From: Diadema setosum | Lineage: Eukaryota > Echinodermata > Echinoidea > Diadematoida > Diadematidae | Length of the DNA: 64,000 nucleotides | Direction of reading: 5' to 3' | Assembly (NCBI GenBank): GCA_033980235.1 | Contig: CM067067.1 | Location: 10,193,901 to 10,257,900, forward strand | Part shown: piece by piece, positions 14,208-27,120 of the stretch | How the letters are laid out: each line of letters opens with the position of its first letter | How positions within the stretch are numbered: the stretch's first letter is position 1 | Notes under the pieces: generated by a model | What the model was told of the DNA's origin: nothing | Seen by the model: the letters and a program-made list of their open reading frames with translations, nothing else | The model's database searches: none | Made by a program: the position numbers and the translations under genes

Positions 14208-17200
14208 AGAGAGACTATTATTATAGTCTGTAAGAGTAACATTCAAAAGCATTTTGAAGGGTTTATCACGAATGAACATAATAGACGATGTAATTTGGTG
14301 GCGTAGATGTTTCAATTATTACGCGTGTAAATCTTCCTACAGCTTGAATCAAGGCTATTGAAGGCGCTGCTATTGACGCGCGCCATTTCTGTCCCATCTC
14401 CGTGCATCAACCCACCGACGTCCTAGGTGTTGCTGCCTTGATTAAAAGCGCGCCAAGACTCGATGGTAATCATATTTCCGGGATAATATTTCCAGTACCA
14501 CGTCTTTCGAGGTTGGAAACAAAAGACGCGGTCTGTTTGTTCTCCGTACTCGTTGTCTGCCGAAGTTCTTGTGATTGACATTTATTGCTCAATAACTTTT
14601 AGTCAGCCAATACTGCACGACATCACGTCGGGTGCGACGATGTCCCGCGGACTTGACAACCAACCTCCAATTAACATTCTCCATTTCATCAGTTGTCATA
14701 CGTCATTGTCATCTATCAGTAGGAGTTCACTTGTGCTTTTATGTGCAGCTTTTGGATTTTTTTTCTTTTCTTTTTGAGGGGGTGGAGAACGGAGATGAGC
14801 AAGCAGAACCAACGGCCTTGAGATCTCGGGAGCAAAAGATCATGACTATTGAGAGTAATTAACCCTTCAAATCTCGATAACCATTAGTCACATAATATAA
14901 AGTAAAGGTTGTTGTTTGTTTCTGATCTAATCTCATTCACATTTCATGCTGTGATTCCGTTGAGCTTTACTAGCCGTGGGTGGATGTAAATTCATTCTAA
15001 TAACATCACAGTGGGGAAGCTAGGGGGATATCTGAATGTTTGAATTGCTCATGCAAGACTGTACTATCGCCGTCACGATAATTATTCATCACCATATTAT
15101 TCTGCAGAGTACAAATGACACTTTATACTCGTTTAGGTAAATGTTTGGCGCAATCTAATCCGATTGGATTGCTGTACAACTGCGGCAAACCTGCCCGCCT
15201 GCACCGCATTACAGCGGGTGCACTGATGAATGTTGATCAACACCTACTTCATCCGCAATGGTGGTAAATTGATTTCACCTTTCGGTGCTCCGTTATGCAT
15301 ACGCAATCGCGCTCCGGCGCATTACTCCACCTCGTTCTCTCTAAGCGGGTTCGGCATCGAGCTTATCATTACTTTTTGAAGGACACGCCAGGAGAAATCA
15401 CCTCGCAATTTGGCGATCGTAATATCGGAAGCACTCTCTCGATGAATTCGGAATGTCCCGAGGGTGGAATAAGCTCATTGTGCTTTTGTGGCTAATGTCT
15501 ACACAATTTTCGTCATCGTAAAAAGAAAAAAAAAAGAAAAAAAAAATGCCCTATTACCTGTGGCGCCCAGTGGTATGTCTCGACGAAAATACACATGCAT
15601 GTACTTGTTAGTTGTAAAATCATCACAGAACCACAACAAGCGTTGTCTATTAAGATCACTCCCTTTCTTGCACATGGTTATAGGACTGGAGCGACAATGG
15701 AACATCTAGCAGGATGTTAATTTATGAAATTTCTACAGGTGTAATATTGGCGCTCACGAGAGCGCGAGACGATGCGAGCAGTCATGGCCTTCAAATGAAA
15801 TATGTCAGTTTCCCGGTTATATTGTTGCAGTGTGGGGCACAATGGAACAATTATTGGATTGATCCCCGCAGCGCTTTAATTGTGGAGCGGTAAATAACTA
15901 CAGTGAGATAATAATATGGCGGTAAATGAAACATTATCATTCTTGCAAAGAGACAGACGGTTAACGAAGGGGCAGGAATACGAGACTGATAAGGAGCCAA
16001 CGTAATTAGGCATGTTGTTAAATCAATGTATAAATCACATGACATGTATGGTTTAATGATTACTTATGCTAACTCCAGAAGACAATCCGATCTATGAGGC
16101 ATACAGCTGTATGCCTTTAAGCACTTTCAAGTTCGCTATAGGGTACGGCAAAGTTAAAATGCATTAAGGGCCTTCACTGAATTCCAGTTCTAAAATAATA
16201 GGTTTTTCTTCCGAGCGCGTCTGTGCATTTCACCTAAAGACGCATTATGTTTTTATTTTTTTATACGCCCGGATATCATTACTTTCACATTTGAGGCACA
16301 GAAGTTTCACTTCATCAAATATTTAAAACACGCGTATATATGCATTTTTCACGACGATAACCTGTATTACTATGTACCTCTTGACTGATAAGTGCATCGA
16401 ATAACGTGAGTGTACCCTGCGATCAGGTAGGTTAACAATATCAGTTTGTAATTAAGCCATGGCATTGTGCATATTTACCACATGACCTTTCTTTTTCTTC
16501 AATTGGATAGGCATTTCACACGTTTTTATTGGCGACATAATGCATACCTTTGCCAGCAATAATAATTCATAGCATTCATGCTGAAACAAAGAACGAACTT
16601 GCGTAGACCACGTGAACAGAATGGCAAATTACACTCAGAGGGACATCCACTTCATTATTGCTTTGCTTTGGATGCATTAACACACTTTATTTTTTAATTA
16701 TCATCGCTAAATATTAGGCTTTAACGAACGATTTGTTGCTGCCAAGTGGATGTGCTGGAAAGCATCATTTATAAGAATTACATGAATAATGATTTCGTGA
16801 CAGATGCTTATCTCATGACTTTTTAAACTAACATGCCTTTTAGCACACAATTTTTTTTTCATTTATTTACTTATTTTTATTATTCTTTTTTTGTTCACCC
16901 GCAAAGTGCAACTTTGAACTGACTTATTCCGATGATCGGAAAGGCAGAAAGCATCTCAAGCAAACAACAATAACAACAACAAAAGAACACAACTTTAATA
17001 TTATTTCTCGTCAAGTTTGACTAACCATTCTTTTCGCTGCATATTGTGATCGAAAGATTCAAAGTGCGTTTCAGTGGAAACACATTCCATCTATACAGTC
17101 ATGTGCTCAATCAGCGGAAAAGGGATTAGGGATGATGAACAACAGAGTCGAGGGAGAGAAAAAAAAAAGGTGACAACGAACAATCAGTAAAATTACACAG

Positions 17201-20200
17201 AATTCCCGCGTCACCCTCTTTTCATCCGTATATTTGGTGGTCAGAGAACTTGGGGAGTGCAAACAAGAAAGTCCCGGCGGACGACTTTGACTCACTGGTG
17301 CGCGGATAAGCGGGATTTCTTCAAATCACTTCGATGCGCGTCATAATCTTCCAGCGCTGGAGAGGCGAGAGTGACAGGGGGTCGAGAATAGCTGGCACTC
17401 TCCAAAATGGCTGACACTAATCCTCTACCAGAATGGTCCCACATGGACCCCCTATTCTGCGGAGGATTCTCTCTAATAACTCTTTGGGATCACACAGAGA
17501 TAGACAAAGAACAAAGATAAGATAGAGTGAGAAAAACAGAAAGGGGGAGAGACAGACAAACGGACAGACAGACAGACAGACAAATACAAGGAGAGAGAGA
17601 AATACAATAGCCTTTCTTTTTCTGTCAAAATTCCAATTCATATAAAATGTATCTCCACTCCAAAACATCATCGACTTTGTATACAATATACAGTTATAGT
17701 TTGCATGAAAATACATGGTATCTAGTGGTACAATCATGAGAAGCACACACCTTGAAAACGATCCCTGGACAAATGCCAAAATGTTAAAATATGTAATAAA
17801 TTAATCCATAAATTAATAAATTAATCAATTGTTGCGCTTTTTTGACAATGATTTTCATCCTCTTTCAATAGCCAATTATCTTCACGATGATCGGTCAAAG
17901 ACAAGGTTTTTATGTAGCAAACTGTGGCACGAGCAAGCAGACAATGGAACCAGAATCCCGAGTGCGATGGGGTCGATCCCATATCTTTCACCGGATCCAG
18001 GGATACGCCCAACTTGGATGGGATGACCTCGGGGGAAATCGCGCGTCAGTATCCCACCGCCCCCTTTTTTTTCTGCCAGGCCGACGATCAGGAGGCATGA
18101 TCGTCGCAAGTGTTGTTCCAAGCATGGAGGTACCTCCTTGCTTCAAGTTGTCTATCGTGTTCTGTATCTGCTGAGTTTTTCGTTCCTAGTGAAGGGCCCT
18201 TTCCCTAAACTGTTAAACGTTTTTGTTCTTGTCGTCCAGGTGTCTTTTTATCTCAAAAACTTCTCCTTGCACTCTTCTATGTTTGAGAGGAGCTCACAAA
18301 ATTATTTTCTCAATAACATTACCAACAATGCTTTTCAGCAAGTCAATTAAATCTTCGTTCTTCACTAGATCAGTCATCTCTTGAGTGGCAATAACTACTG
18401 TTTGTCTAGTACAATAGGTCTACGCGTTGACTTAAGCATCGTGAGGATGAATAATTATACAATAATATAGGTCTAAACAAATGAGAACAGGTCCGCTGCT
18501 AACTTGGAAACACAAGAGAGCTCAGGAGAAAGTTTTGCTTCGAGAGTTTTAGTTTCAAAAGGTCAAGTTCTGGCTGAGTCTGACATAATCATATAAGGAT
18601 AGTGTGTATAATTTTTTTTTTTAAAAAAGTTTCAACTCAAGAGTTCAACACGTGGGACTAAGAGAAGTAATGGTTTATCAAAACTCACTTGAGAGCGATA
18701 TATTTTCAATCTAAGTTTACTCCAAGCAAAATGAATATACGCATAATTTTGTCCAGGTAGGTTGAGGGGGTGTACTTGAGAGTCTGTTCAGTGTAATTGG
18801 GCAATAACGTTGAGCTACCATGGATATTTTTAGAAGCAATTTGAAATAAGTTTCAAGGAGTACAGTGTACAACACGACACTCCGTCATTACGCACGAAAC
18901 ACATTGATGACTAGAAACTAAAAGTGCAAAAGAACAAAAGAGTCACATGTATTGCGTAAGCCGATTATCCTGATTAATGGTGGCCACAGGGAAAGTACGA
19001 CAGAGACGATTAGCTCTGCATTAGCCGGTGCTTGCAATTTAACCTACGCTTGTTAGTAGTTATTTATGAGGTTTGGTCCCAAGGATAACACACTGTGAAT
19101 AATACAACATCTATTAGGGCCACTTTCAAGTGATACAGTCAAAATGGAAGGTGCTACATCCCTCAGAAAAATATGACAAACTGCCTCCTCCCTAAACGTG
19201 TACGTTTGAAATTGAAAAAGAAAACCAAAACAATTACCCAAAAATCACTCCATCAATAAATACCCATTAAAACTACTTCAATACTGGGCATGTTTACGAC
19301 TTTGGCGAAACTTATACCTGGGCCTTATAAGATATTAAAACATTGATATACAATAAATACGTCCTACTGGATGTGCGAATCAATGATTCAAATTTGTCTC
19401 ATGATGTTTATGACCAAGACATCATGAAGAGATTTCTGCAACCAGCCCACTTTACGAAGGTTAATGAGTTGATTGCATATTGATAGAGGATCCCCATTCC
19501 ATCATGAGAAATATAGAAGACCCTTGAACTAGCTTTTAAGATGGGAAATAGAAGACTGTCGAACTCGCTTTAAAGGATAATAAAACCCACTTAAAGACAC
19601 CATTCTGTGGATTGAGGTAACGGGGGATACGGCAATATCATGTAGCACACATCGGCGGAGTTTGAGAGAAATCGGGCGACCTGTTGTGAATGTGCATTTT
19701 TTAAAGTTTCGGTGCCGCCATCGCTGGATGTACTACGACATTCTGTGACGTCAGGCATGAACAACAATTTAAAGAAAATAGTAAAGAAAATGCAACATGT
19801 TTTCTAGCACAACGAAACGGCGCTTAATTAAATCGTACCTCTTTTTAGAAAGCGGGGGAATATCATTCCCAGATTAACATTCCCATTGACATTATACGTC
19901 TGTAACAAGTCAAGGGAATGTGCACTTTTCGTAAAAAATGAACTTTAATGGAATTCTCTCAATGTTTTCTTTATATCGTTGTCCACGCGCGACGTAACAA
20001 AACGTTGTAGTCTTTCTCATCCAGCATAACTTTTCAACGGATTTTCCTATTTTCGCTGATGTGATCTACTAAAGACTCGCTGTCACATCCACTCCATTTA
20101 CATAAGCATTTGGGGTTTCATTTTTTCCCCCTTTAAACATTGTGCAACTGTCGCAGCTGAAAACAACGGCGAGCGCAGAAAGGAGGTGAACACTAAACAG

Positions 20201-22134
20201 GTGAAGCCCAGGAAATTTCCCACCGGAAAGCAAAGTGCTGTTAAAACAGTGACAGATATTCCCATGCCTGTTGGCGTCGACAATCAGAACGAATGATTTC
20301 TCATTTCTGGTCATATTATTCGGGTTGGGTTTGGGCATAAATGTATATGCACACAAAGCTGCTAGAATTTTCTCTCTCATTTTTTTTTCCACTTAAATGC
20401 CAGCATAACACGAGGTTGAAAATAAGGACGGGGTGATTCGAAGTGAGTACATTTGACGCAGATGATCATTGCTTTAGGACTCGCTGCTTGTTTGGTAAAT
20501 AGTATCATCTCCAGCAAAGACTGTTAAAAGTTATCCTCTTGAAATGTCCAGGGGAAGTGTGTGTTGATCACGTTATTTCTTAAATAAACGAACGTCAAAG
20601 CGACGAAGTTTTGGCATGGGAAGGGAAACCCGAAAGCCTTCGTCGCACATCGTAAACTGCGCCATTCCTCTCTACGGTTTTGAATTAAACATAAGCGATG
20701 AATCATTGAGATAAATGACGGAAACAACACCATCACATTCTAATTATTTTCGGCAGAGCTAGACGTTGATAATCAGCCAAAATTGTGGTTGAATTCCCAG
20801 GCGAGAGGCGAATCTCTGTGCGAATAATTACTAGTCACTCAAAACTCGCCGTGATTGTTGATGTTGCAATCATGGATACGTACCTCAGCAAGTATCTACT
20901 ATACTATTACACGTCTAAGGTAACAGCAGCCTTTCCTTTGATAGGAACTTAATAAAGCGTTCTCCTGGTGGGAATGGAATTTAATTTATGCTCAAATAAG
21001 AAAACGCCATCTTCTCGCGGAGATAATAACACTCGTATAAATCGATAAGACAGCGTTGCAGCTATACAGGAAAAAAAATGACTGTCTCTGGCGGTGAATA
21101 TAATCTAAGATACACAGGTAAAAAATCAACCTTGGCTGCTTCGTTTCGTGCACTGCGCGCAGAGGCGTCCAGGGGAATAACGTACTACACATTAAAGCAC
21201 TTATACTTCCGCCAAAATAAATCTAATAACGCGAAAACATAACCATTCGTTTGATATGCTATTGACTTCCCTATAGGCATTATTATAATAAATCATACTC
21301 CATTCATTTAACAGACACACACTAATGTAGCAGTATACTTGGTCGTCTGAAGAATAATCTTGCTCTATACATAAACTGAAATACATGTGATGAATCCAGA
21401 ATCAGAATGTGTTATCATACACATACTTGCATAACACGTATGAAAGCACTTTGAACATCAATACGTGATGGATAGTGTTATGAGAGAAGCGAGTATTCGC
21501 ACAGGCCCATAATCATTACAATTATCGCTACACCTGTAACCAATCTGTATCATCACGCAAAGACAACACATGCCATTTCGAGATGACCTTTTGATTAGTG
21601 ATTATTGCCACAATAAAGCATGTCCTGCTCATTAACCCCTTGCTCAAGCACTCCCTGCTCATTAACCCCTTGCTCCCTCCTCATTAACCACGCCCACTAC
21701 CACTCCCATACTCCTCCCACCTCCAGCCTCCCCGTCTACCAACGTGTGCCCATCATTGCTACTAGTAGCTTTCTATGTCGTGTGCTATTGAATCAGCTGT
21801 GGAATCCCAGTATCACACTAACTAATACACGCATAATTTATATCATACTCGGGTACATGCAGCCCTACTTTTGCATCATTGACAGCTTTCTAGCGCAGTC
21901 TCATGTCATACTGATGGACAATTATCATGACGATGGAGGGAGATGGTAGGGGCAAATGAAGACGGGAAAGAAGAGGTTGCGGTTGGTGATGGTGATAGTT
22001 GAGTTATGTAAGTAAAGATGAAGATGGAGATGGTGAAGATTAAGTCGTGAGACTGTATTAACAAGACAAGTTGGGGAGTAGGGCCTATTACATGTACACA
22101 ATTTTCATTTCGAATATGGAGATCAAAATCTTAC
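7138..22134. other. Non-coding, probably intron 1 of the receptor gene
   Basis: About 15 kb lies downstream (in gene direction) of the splice donor at 22134 without an exon I can recognise. It contains CT/GA tracts (8421-8447, 9776-9806, 14177-14215), a TA run (8238-8260), A- and G-runs, and AT-rich unique sequence. I looked specifically for the next block of the ligand-binding domain on the minus strand and found none, so the intron probably extends past the window start. The 174-codon minus frame at 11712-12236 contains a weak internal repeat but resembles no protein family. Confidence 0.5.
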
Positions 22135-22136
22135 CT
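22129..22136 (-). other. Splice donor of receptor exon
   Basis: On the minus strand the coding sequence ...GCGCGAG is followed directly by gtaagatttt, a strong match to the donor consensus. The open frame continues for about 15 codons into the intron before a stop, but those residues (KILISIFEMK...) do not resemble the family, which supports the splice position. Confidence 0.8.
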
Positions 22137-22900
22137 CGCGCAGTCGGTCTCACTACCTTCTCAAGTATTTCCGCATAATCCAAACCTGGGAGGTACTCGT
22201 TAAAATCCTTATGGGTGACATTTAGGCGAAAATCCTGCCTCACTGTGGTGTAAACAGGGCCCGTCATAAAGACTGTGTCGCGAATGTTATTATCTCCGTC
22301 GTGGTAGAGGAAGATTCCCCTGGTCCACTCATAACGCAAAAATATTTGGCCCACGAAATTGCCGAGTTTTAGGTGAGGGGGCATAACATTGGTGAGGGTG
22401 ACGTCAAATGGGGGTTGGAAGTAACCCTGGGCCTGTCCCCCAGCCGTGAGCTGGGGTACGTTCCAGTGAGCCGCGAAACGGCCGACGGGGCTCACCGCGT
22501 ACTCGCACACCGGGCCGAAGAAGGCCATGACTCGGTGTTTGATGAATATGTCGGCGGCCGCAAGTTGGGCCGTGTTCGTCCAGCAGTGTGTGTCGTCGAC
22601 GTGGAGGACGATCGTGTGGTTCGTGATCAAAGTCTCCTGCACTTTCTCCACGGCAATGCGCATGGCTGGCATGACCATTTGGAGGTGGTATGGATAATGT
22701 CTGCCTTCGGGCAGCCATGGCGTCTCGCTCTTGACAGAAGGCAGGGGATCCTTGGGTAGCATGACAGAGAGGTCGATCGTCTCCCCATCTGGGAGTCCTA
22801 CACATTGCACCACTGAAAAATATTGCGACAACACGACTAAAGCAATCCATGCCGATATCATACACTCCCGTCTGATGATACGAACTCCAGCCATATCCAT
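22135..22900 (-). CDS. Natriuretic peptide receptor-like protein, first coding exon (partial)
   Basis: The exon encodes 255 residues plus one base of the next codon. Residues 14-33 (MISAWIALVVLSQYFSVVQC) form a signal peptide. The rest is the start of an ANF-receptor (type I periplasmic-binding-like) ligand-binding domain: LSVMLPKD near residue 44, MPAMRIAVEKV near 77, then FFGPVCEYAVSPVGRFAAHW at 127-146 and VPQLTAGG after it. The GPxCxYxxxPVGRxxAHWxxPxxTAG block is diagnostic for natriuretic peptide receptors and receptor guanylyl cyclases. Cys106 and Cys132 match the conserved first disulfide; N94-H-T and N227-V-T are possible glycosylation sites. The exon ends at a consensus donor (gtaag, intron from 22134), phase 1. 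Met1 was chosen at 22900; an in-frame Met at 22861 also precedes the hydrophobic segment. Kinase-homology and cyclase parts, if present, lie outside, so NPR-A/B-like cyclase and NPR-C-like clearance receptor cannot be told apart. Confidence 0.88.
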
Positions 22901-23500
22901 TTTCTGTACAGTGAATACAATGCAGCGCTGTAGTATGACTCTTTCTGCAGCTTCTTCTATACAATCGGTACGATTCGGGTGAATTGCAGGCACAAACACT
23001 GGTCACTGCACGCTTGACCGCCCCAGTGAGAGTACCAGTGTCCGAGACCACTGGCGGCTTCTTCACACTGATGTCCGTCCGTTCGACATGTGTCGATACG
23101 GAAATAGTGCTACCGTAAACAAAGTTAGCGCGATGGTAGCATGCCTACTCGAACTTTTCCATCCGCTCAAACCACCGACTGCAGCGAGATGGGAACAATC
23201 ACGCTGTGATATTCGATCCAGTGATGAGAATGGATAAAATACGATTTGGGCAGCATTGACACTCCAGGGCTAAATGATAGCAAAGCCCGGTAGATGGAAA
23301 TATCCGCCTTGTGCCTGCCCAACAGAGAGCTCAGGTGGCTGAACACGCCGTGGTAGCGGTATTCACGGGTATGAGAGACAACCTTACGAGAAGAGACCGA
23401 AAGAGCGGTAGCATAGCAGTGAGAGAGAGAGGGCGAGGGGCGTATTACCACTCGTGCTAGTTGGTGTGTGTGAGCAAAGCGGTCGCGCTGTGAATGACAG
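22901..23500 (-). promoter_or_regulatory. Upstream region of receptor gene (5' UTR / promoter candidate)
   Basis: This is the 600 bp immediately 5' of the chosen start codon on the minus strand. The reading frame is open upstream to 22999, but that part has no family resemblance and lies before the signal peptide. I see no clear TATA box or splice acceptor, so I cannot say whether transcription starts here or in a further upstream exon. Confidence 0.3.
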
Positions 23501-23804
23501 CGAACTTTTATCGCCGTGCTGCTGGCTTGATACGTCGCCCGTTAAATACTGCGGAGTAAACGCTACCTACCCCACCCCCCTTCTGCGGAATGCACTCATA
23601 AAATATCCGTGTTTTATCAAAACGAAAATGTTCTTAATCTCATATCACATAATCATAACTCGGGTCAGTTACCGGTATGTCTGGCCTTAACGATAACAGG
23701 AGAAATTGGGTGATAGTGGTTTGTGTGTAACAACAAAAGACAGGAAAGTGCGCGCTAATCCTGTACAAAACAAATGGACAGCGCGCGGTCCTCAAGCGTA
23801 TTGG

Positions 23805-23881
23805 CGCTTGATAAACAACAACAACTTCAAAGACAGCGCGTCTCAGGTGATGTGTGTCTGTGTGTTGTTGTTTATCAAGCG
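23805..23881. repeat. Hairpin with perfect 19-bp arms
   Basis: CGCTTGATAAACAACAACA (23805-23823) has its exact reverse complement at 23863-23881 with a 39-nt loop. It lies about 0.9 kb upstream of the receptor start codon. A foldback element remnant or a structured transcript are both possible. Confidence 0.75.
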
Positions 23882-24794
23882 TCTTTGATTGTGAGATCAT
23901 GTTGTTGCCAAATTTTTACCTCCACGAAATAATCCTTATTACTTTAAAATCTCGTTCTTCAAAATAATCCTCTTAATCGAAAAAAAAAAGCTACGACTAT
24001 AATTTTTAAATATTTTTAAGATAATAAAAATACCACTACCTTTGGAAATGATTGATGTTTCTAGGTGTACTGAGTTTGTACTTAGCTCTCTTTTGTATCG
24101 TCATGTAGGGTAGCCATTTTGTGTCCATTTTTATCATGCGCCTTCGTATCTTGTTATCTACTATCTTTGGTAACAACTCGACTGCGAAGTTGAGACACAA
24201 CGCACGCAGCAACATGTTGCCACGCGCAGGCGCACAGGATGCCAGCGGCACACGAAGTTGAAAATGCACTCGCCGAGAACTTGCGACGATCTCGTTGCAT
24301 TATCGATATCAGGTCTGCTCGCCTGCACGGTTAACCTCACCATTGATTTCCGCCCGCCTTTGATGGGATAATGATGTAAAACATCCTCATTTCTGCCATG
24401 CCCCCGTGTCATCGATCACCGAGGCACGACATGGGCCGACACTGGTGTCGGAATATATGAATACTGACTTGTGGAATCTCTCTTTACCTTCGATCTGACA
24501 TCAGACGCGAATTTCGCTCCGTTGTCTCATATTGTGAGCGTTGATGTTGTTGGTGGAGTTGTTGACTTTGCAGGAGGCATTATCTGTTACTCGAGAAAAA
24601 TGCAAATTCACAGACGGGAGTATCTCCTTTAATTTCACGCCGTGAAACCTCAAAGGACCATAGGAAGTCCTCTTCGTGGGGGCAGAATAAAATGAAGAAG
24701 AGTAAATTGTGTACCATGTCGAAATTAATAATAAACAGAAGGTGCATTCTAATTATACAGAGTGTCAAAGTGTGATCTGCTTTACTTGGCCTAT

Positions 24795-24826
<32 letters not shown>

Positions 24827-25855
24827 TATGGGAAACGGGACTTGGATGAGGATGGGACAGCACCCCCCCCCCCCCCCACACACACACACATACACGCAGG
24901 CACTCACATACACCCACTTTTTGCTAAAACGAATATCAATGGCTAAAAAAAAGAAAAATAATCGCTGATTACCACCCCCCCCCGCATTACGGATGGAGTT
25001 GGTGTGGCCCCTGGATCCCTCTATAAAAATACAAGCAAAACATCAAACTCTTCCGCGACCCTAATAGGGCTCACACCTGTAGATAAAATGGACTGTCCCA
25101 GACCCCTTCACAAATTCGTACCAAAGATACCAAAATAAATGAAGAAAAAATTAATTAAAAATCAATGATGTAGTTTGGTCAAAAACTGAATAGCTGTAGA
25201 TATATATGTGCGCTTAGAAACATTGTATTAAGCGCATTACAAATGTAATGTATTATTATTATTATTATTATATTGACTATGAATTCCTCTACAAACTGCA
25301 TTTTGGTTGGAAGATGAAAGCTTTTCTGATGGAATTTGAGGGGACTATATTTCATTGGGTACGTGTACGGAAAATAGGTGATTTTTTTGAGTGACAAGAA
25401 CTCGTAGTCTGGCTTTGCGGACCCTTGGACAGAATTTGAGCAGAATAATCCACCCTGGAAATTTGATGGATGAAAGGGTATAACTCACTTATCCAAGTTA
25501 GTGAAGATGAAACACCTCATTTCTCCCAGCTATTTTAGAGAGTTTTTTGAAATTTGAATGTTAACACACGTCTCTATGGGGAATTATTTACCCGTGCGAG
25601 CCCAATAACATCCGCACACAAGCGCACACATGCACGCACGCGCGCACACACTCAGTCGGTTGGATCACACGCTGTAGGAAGTCTGGAGAGGCGTGTCTAC
25701 TGATTCGAGGGCCACGAGCGGATGTCAGCTGATCGAAATCATGGAAATTAATGGTGTCTGGTGCTCAGTAAACTTCGGCTTTCATTTCTCTACCCTGCAC
25801 TTGCATGTCTGAGTGTTTCTTTTTTCTTTCGTTTTTGTTTCTGTTTTTGTTTTTG

Positions 25856-25857
<2 letters not shown>

Positions 25858-25907
<50 letters not shown>
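25858..25907. repeat. (GT)n microsatellite
   Basis: Fifty bases of pure TG repeat, preceded by a T-rich tttttgtttttg tract. Confidence 0.95.
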
Positions 25908-25911
<4 letters not shown>

Positions 25912-26936
25912 ACCGCACTGAAAGATGGTCTGTTTCCATAAGAAATTACACTCTATAAGAGCTATGAGGTCAGCTGAAATGTCTTGAGATAAGTAAGTGG
26001 TCAAACCAGGGCTACAGAATCCTGCCGCTAAACATGAAAACTGGCACATCGTGAACGATTCTTGAAATGTCGAAATGCAAAATAGAATCTTGAATAAGAT
26101 GAGAATTAAAAAAAAAAAAAATCAATGAACATCAGAACACAGCTGGACAAATTATTGAGAAAGTAATGACTCTGTTACCTATGACGTTGGCCCTTGTGAT
26201 TGGCGAGTTTCCTGCGGTCAGGTGACCGAAACCTCGCTATGGGTGGAATTCATTAAAAGCCTATCACCTGAATTGGAGAGAATATCACTATTTTAACCTT
26301 TTTTCCATAACGAAAACTTTTTGATTCGACTGTTCTCAACTTACGAGACAAACTAAACAGCACACACACACACACACACACACGCGATTAATTCTGAATT
26401 TTCGTTGATCTGTTGCTTGATTTTCATTCATCATGAGGTGACCACATGTTTTCTTCGTCATAACGTAAGGAAATAGCAAATACTTCAAAGATTTGCTGAT
26501 ACATGAAAATGTCATTACTCTCTCATCTCTAATTGTTCCTTAATTCATGTCGCTAAGATTTGTGATTCACCTCTAGATCTCCGAAACAAACTTGATGATA
26601 TTTTGACAAAATTTCTATGTCCTATCACAGATCAATAAAGATGAATCTGAATCTGATAATTATCGGTCTGATTGAGTATTCAACCCACGGCATCGTGTCA
26701 AATAACAGTTGTACAACAATGTCTGAAATTTCAGCCATCCGCTCATCTGTAGGAAATTGATATAATTATCTTGGACTTCTTCAAAGACAGGTCTGCCGTG
26801 TGACCCAGGATTTATTAAAAAATATGACAGATAACTATTCCAAGCAGCTGGAGGCGAACCAGTTAACAAGGCCGATCGGGGATATCCCTTCCAAAGGTAA
26901 TTGAACGTTTTATTACCAGCTACACACACACACACC

Positions 26937-26957
26937 ATGGACCTACTGTAGGTCCAT
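26937..26957. repeat. 21-bp perfect palindrome between two CA runs
   Basis: ATGGACCTAC, one central T, then GTAGGTCCAT. It sits exactly between two CA microsatellites (about 26922-26934 and 26965-26994), so it may be an interruption stabilised inside a single larger CA array. Confidence 0.85.
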
Positions 26958-26962
26958 GCATG

Positions 26963-26999
<37 letters not shown>

Positions 27000-27101
27000 A
27001 CTTGAGACGAATTTTACAATAGATATCAGACGCGTTAATAGGAAGATGGGTCTCAACCCTTTTGACACGAATGTGCGTTCGAGCCTCACTATAGGTGCCG
27101 G

Positions 27102-27120
27102 GATACAGTATTACTGTATC
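27102..27120. repeat. 19-bp perfect palindrome
   Basis: GATACAGTA, one central T, then TACTGTATC: 9-bp arms around one unpaired base. It lies 145 bp downstream of the 26937 palindrome in otherwise unremarkable sequence. Confidence 0.8.

Noticed and set aside
21620..21700. Repeated TGCTCATTAACCCCTTGCTC units
   Set aside because: Three short diverged units; a minor minisatellite with no wider structure.
22373..22982. Plus-strand and alternative minus-strand open frames over the receptor exon
   Set aside because: Shadow frames of the real exon; only the chosen minus frame shows the conserved receptor motifs.
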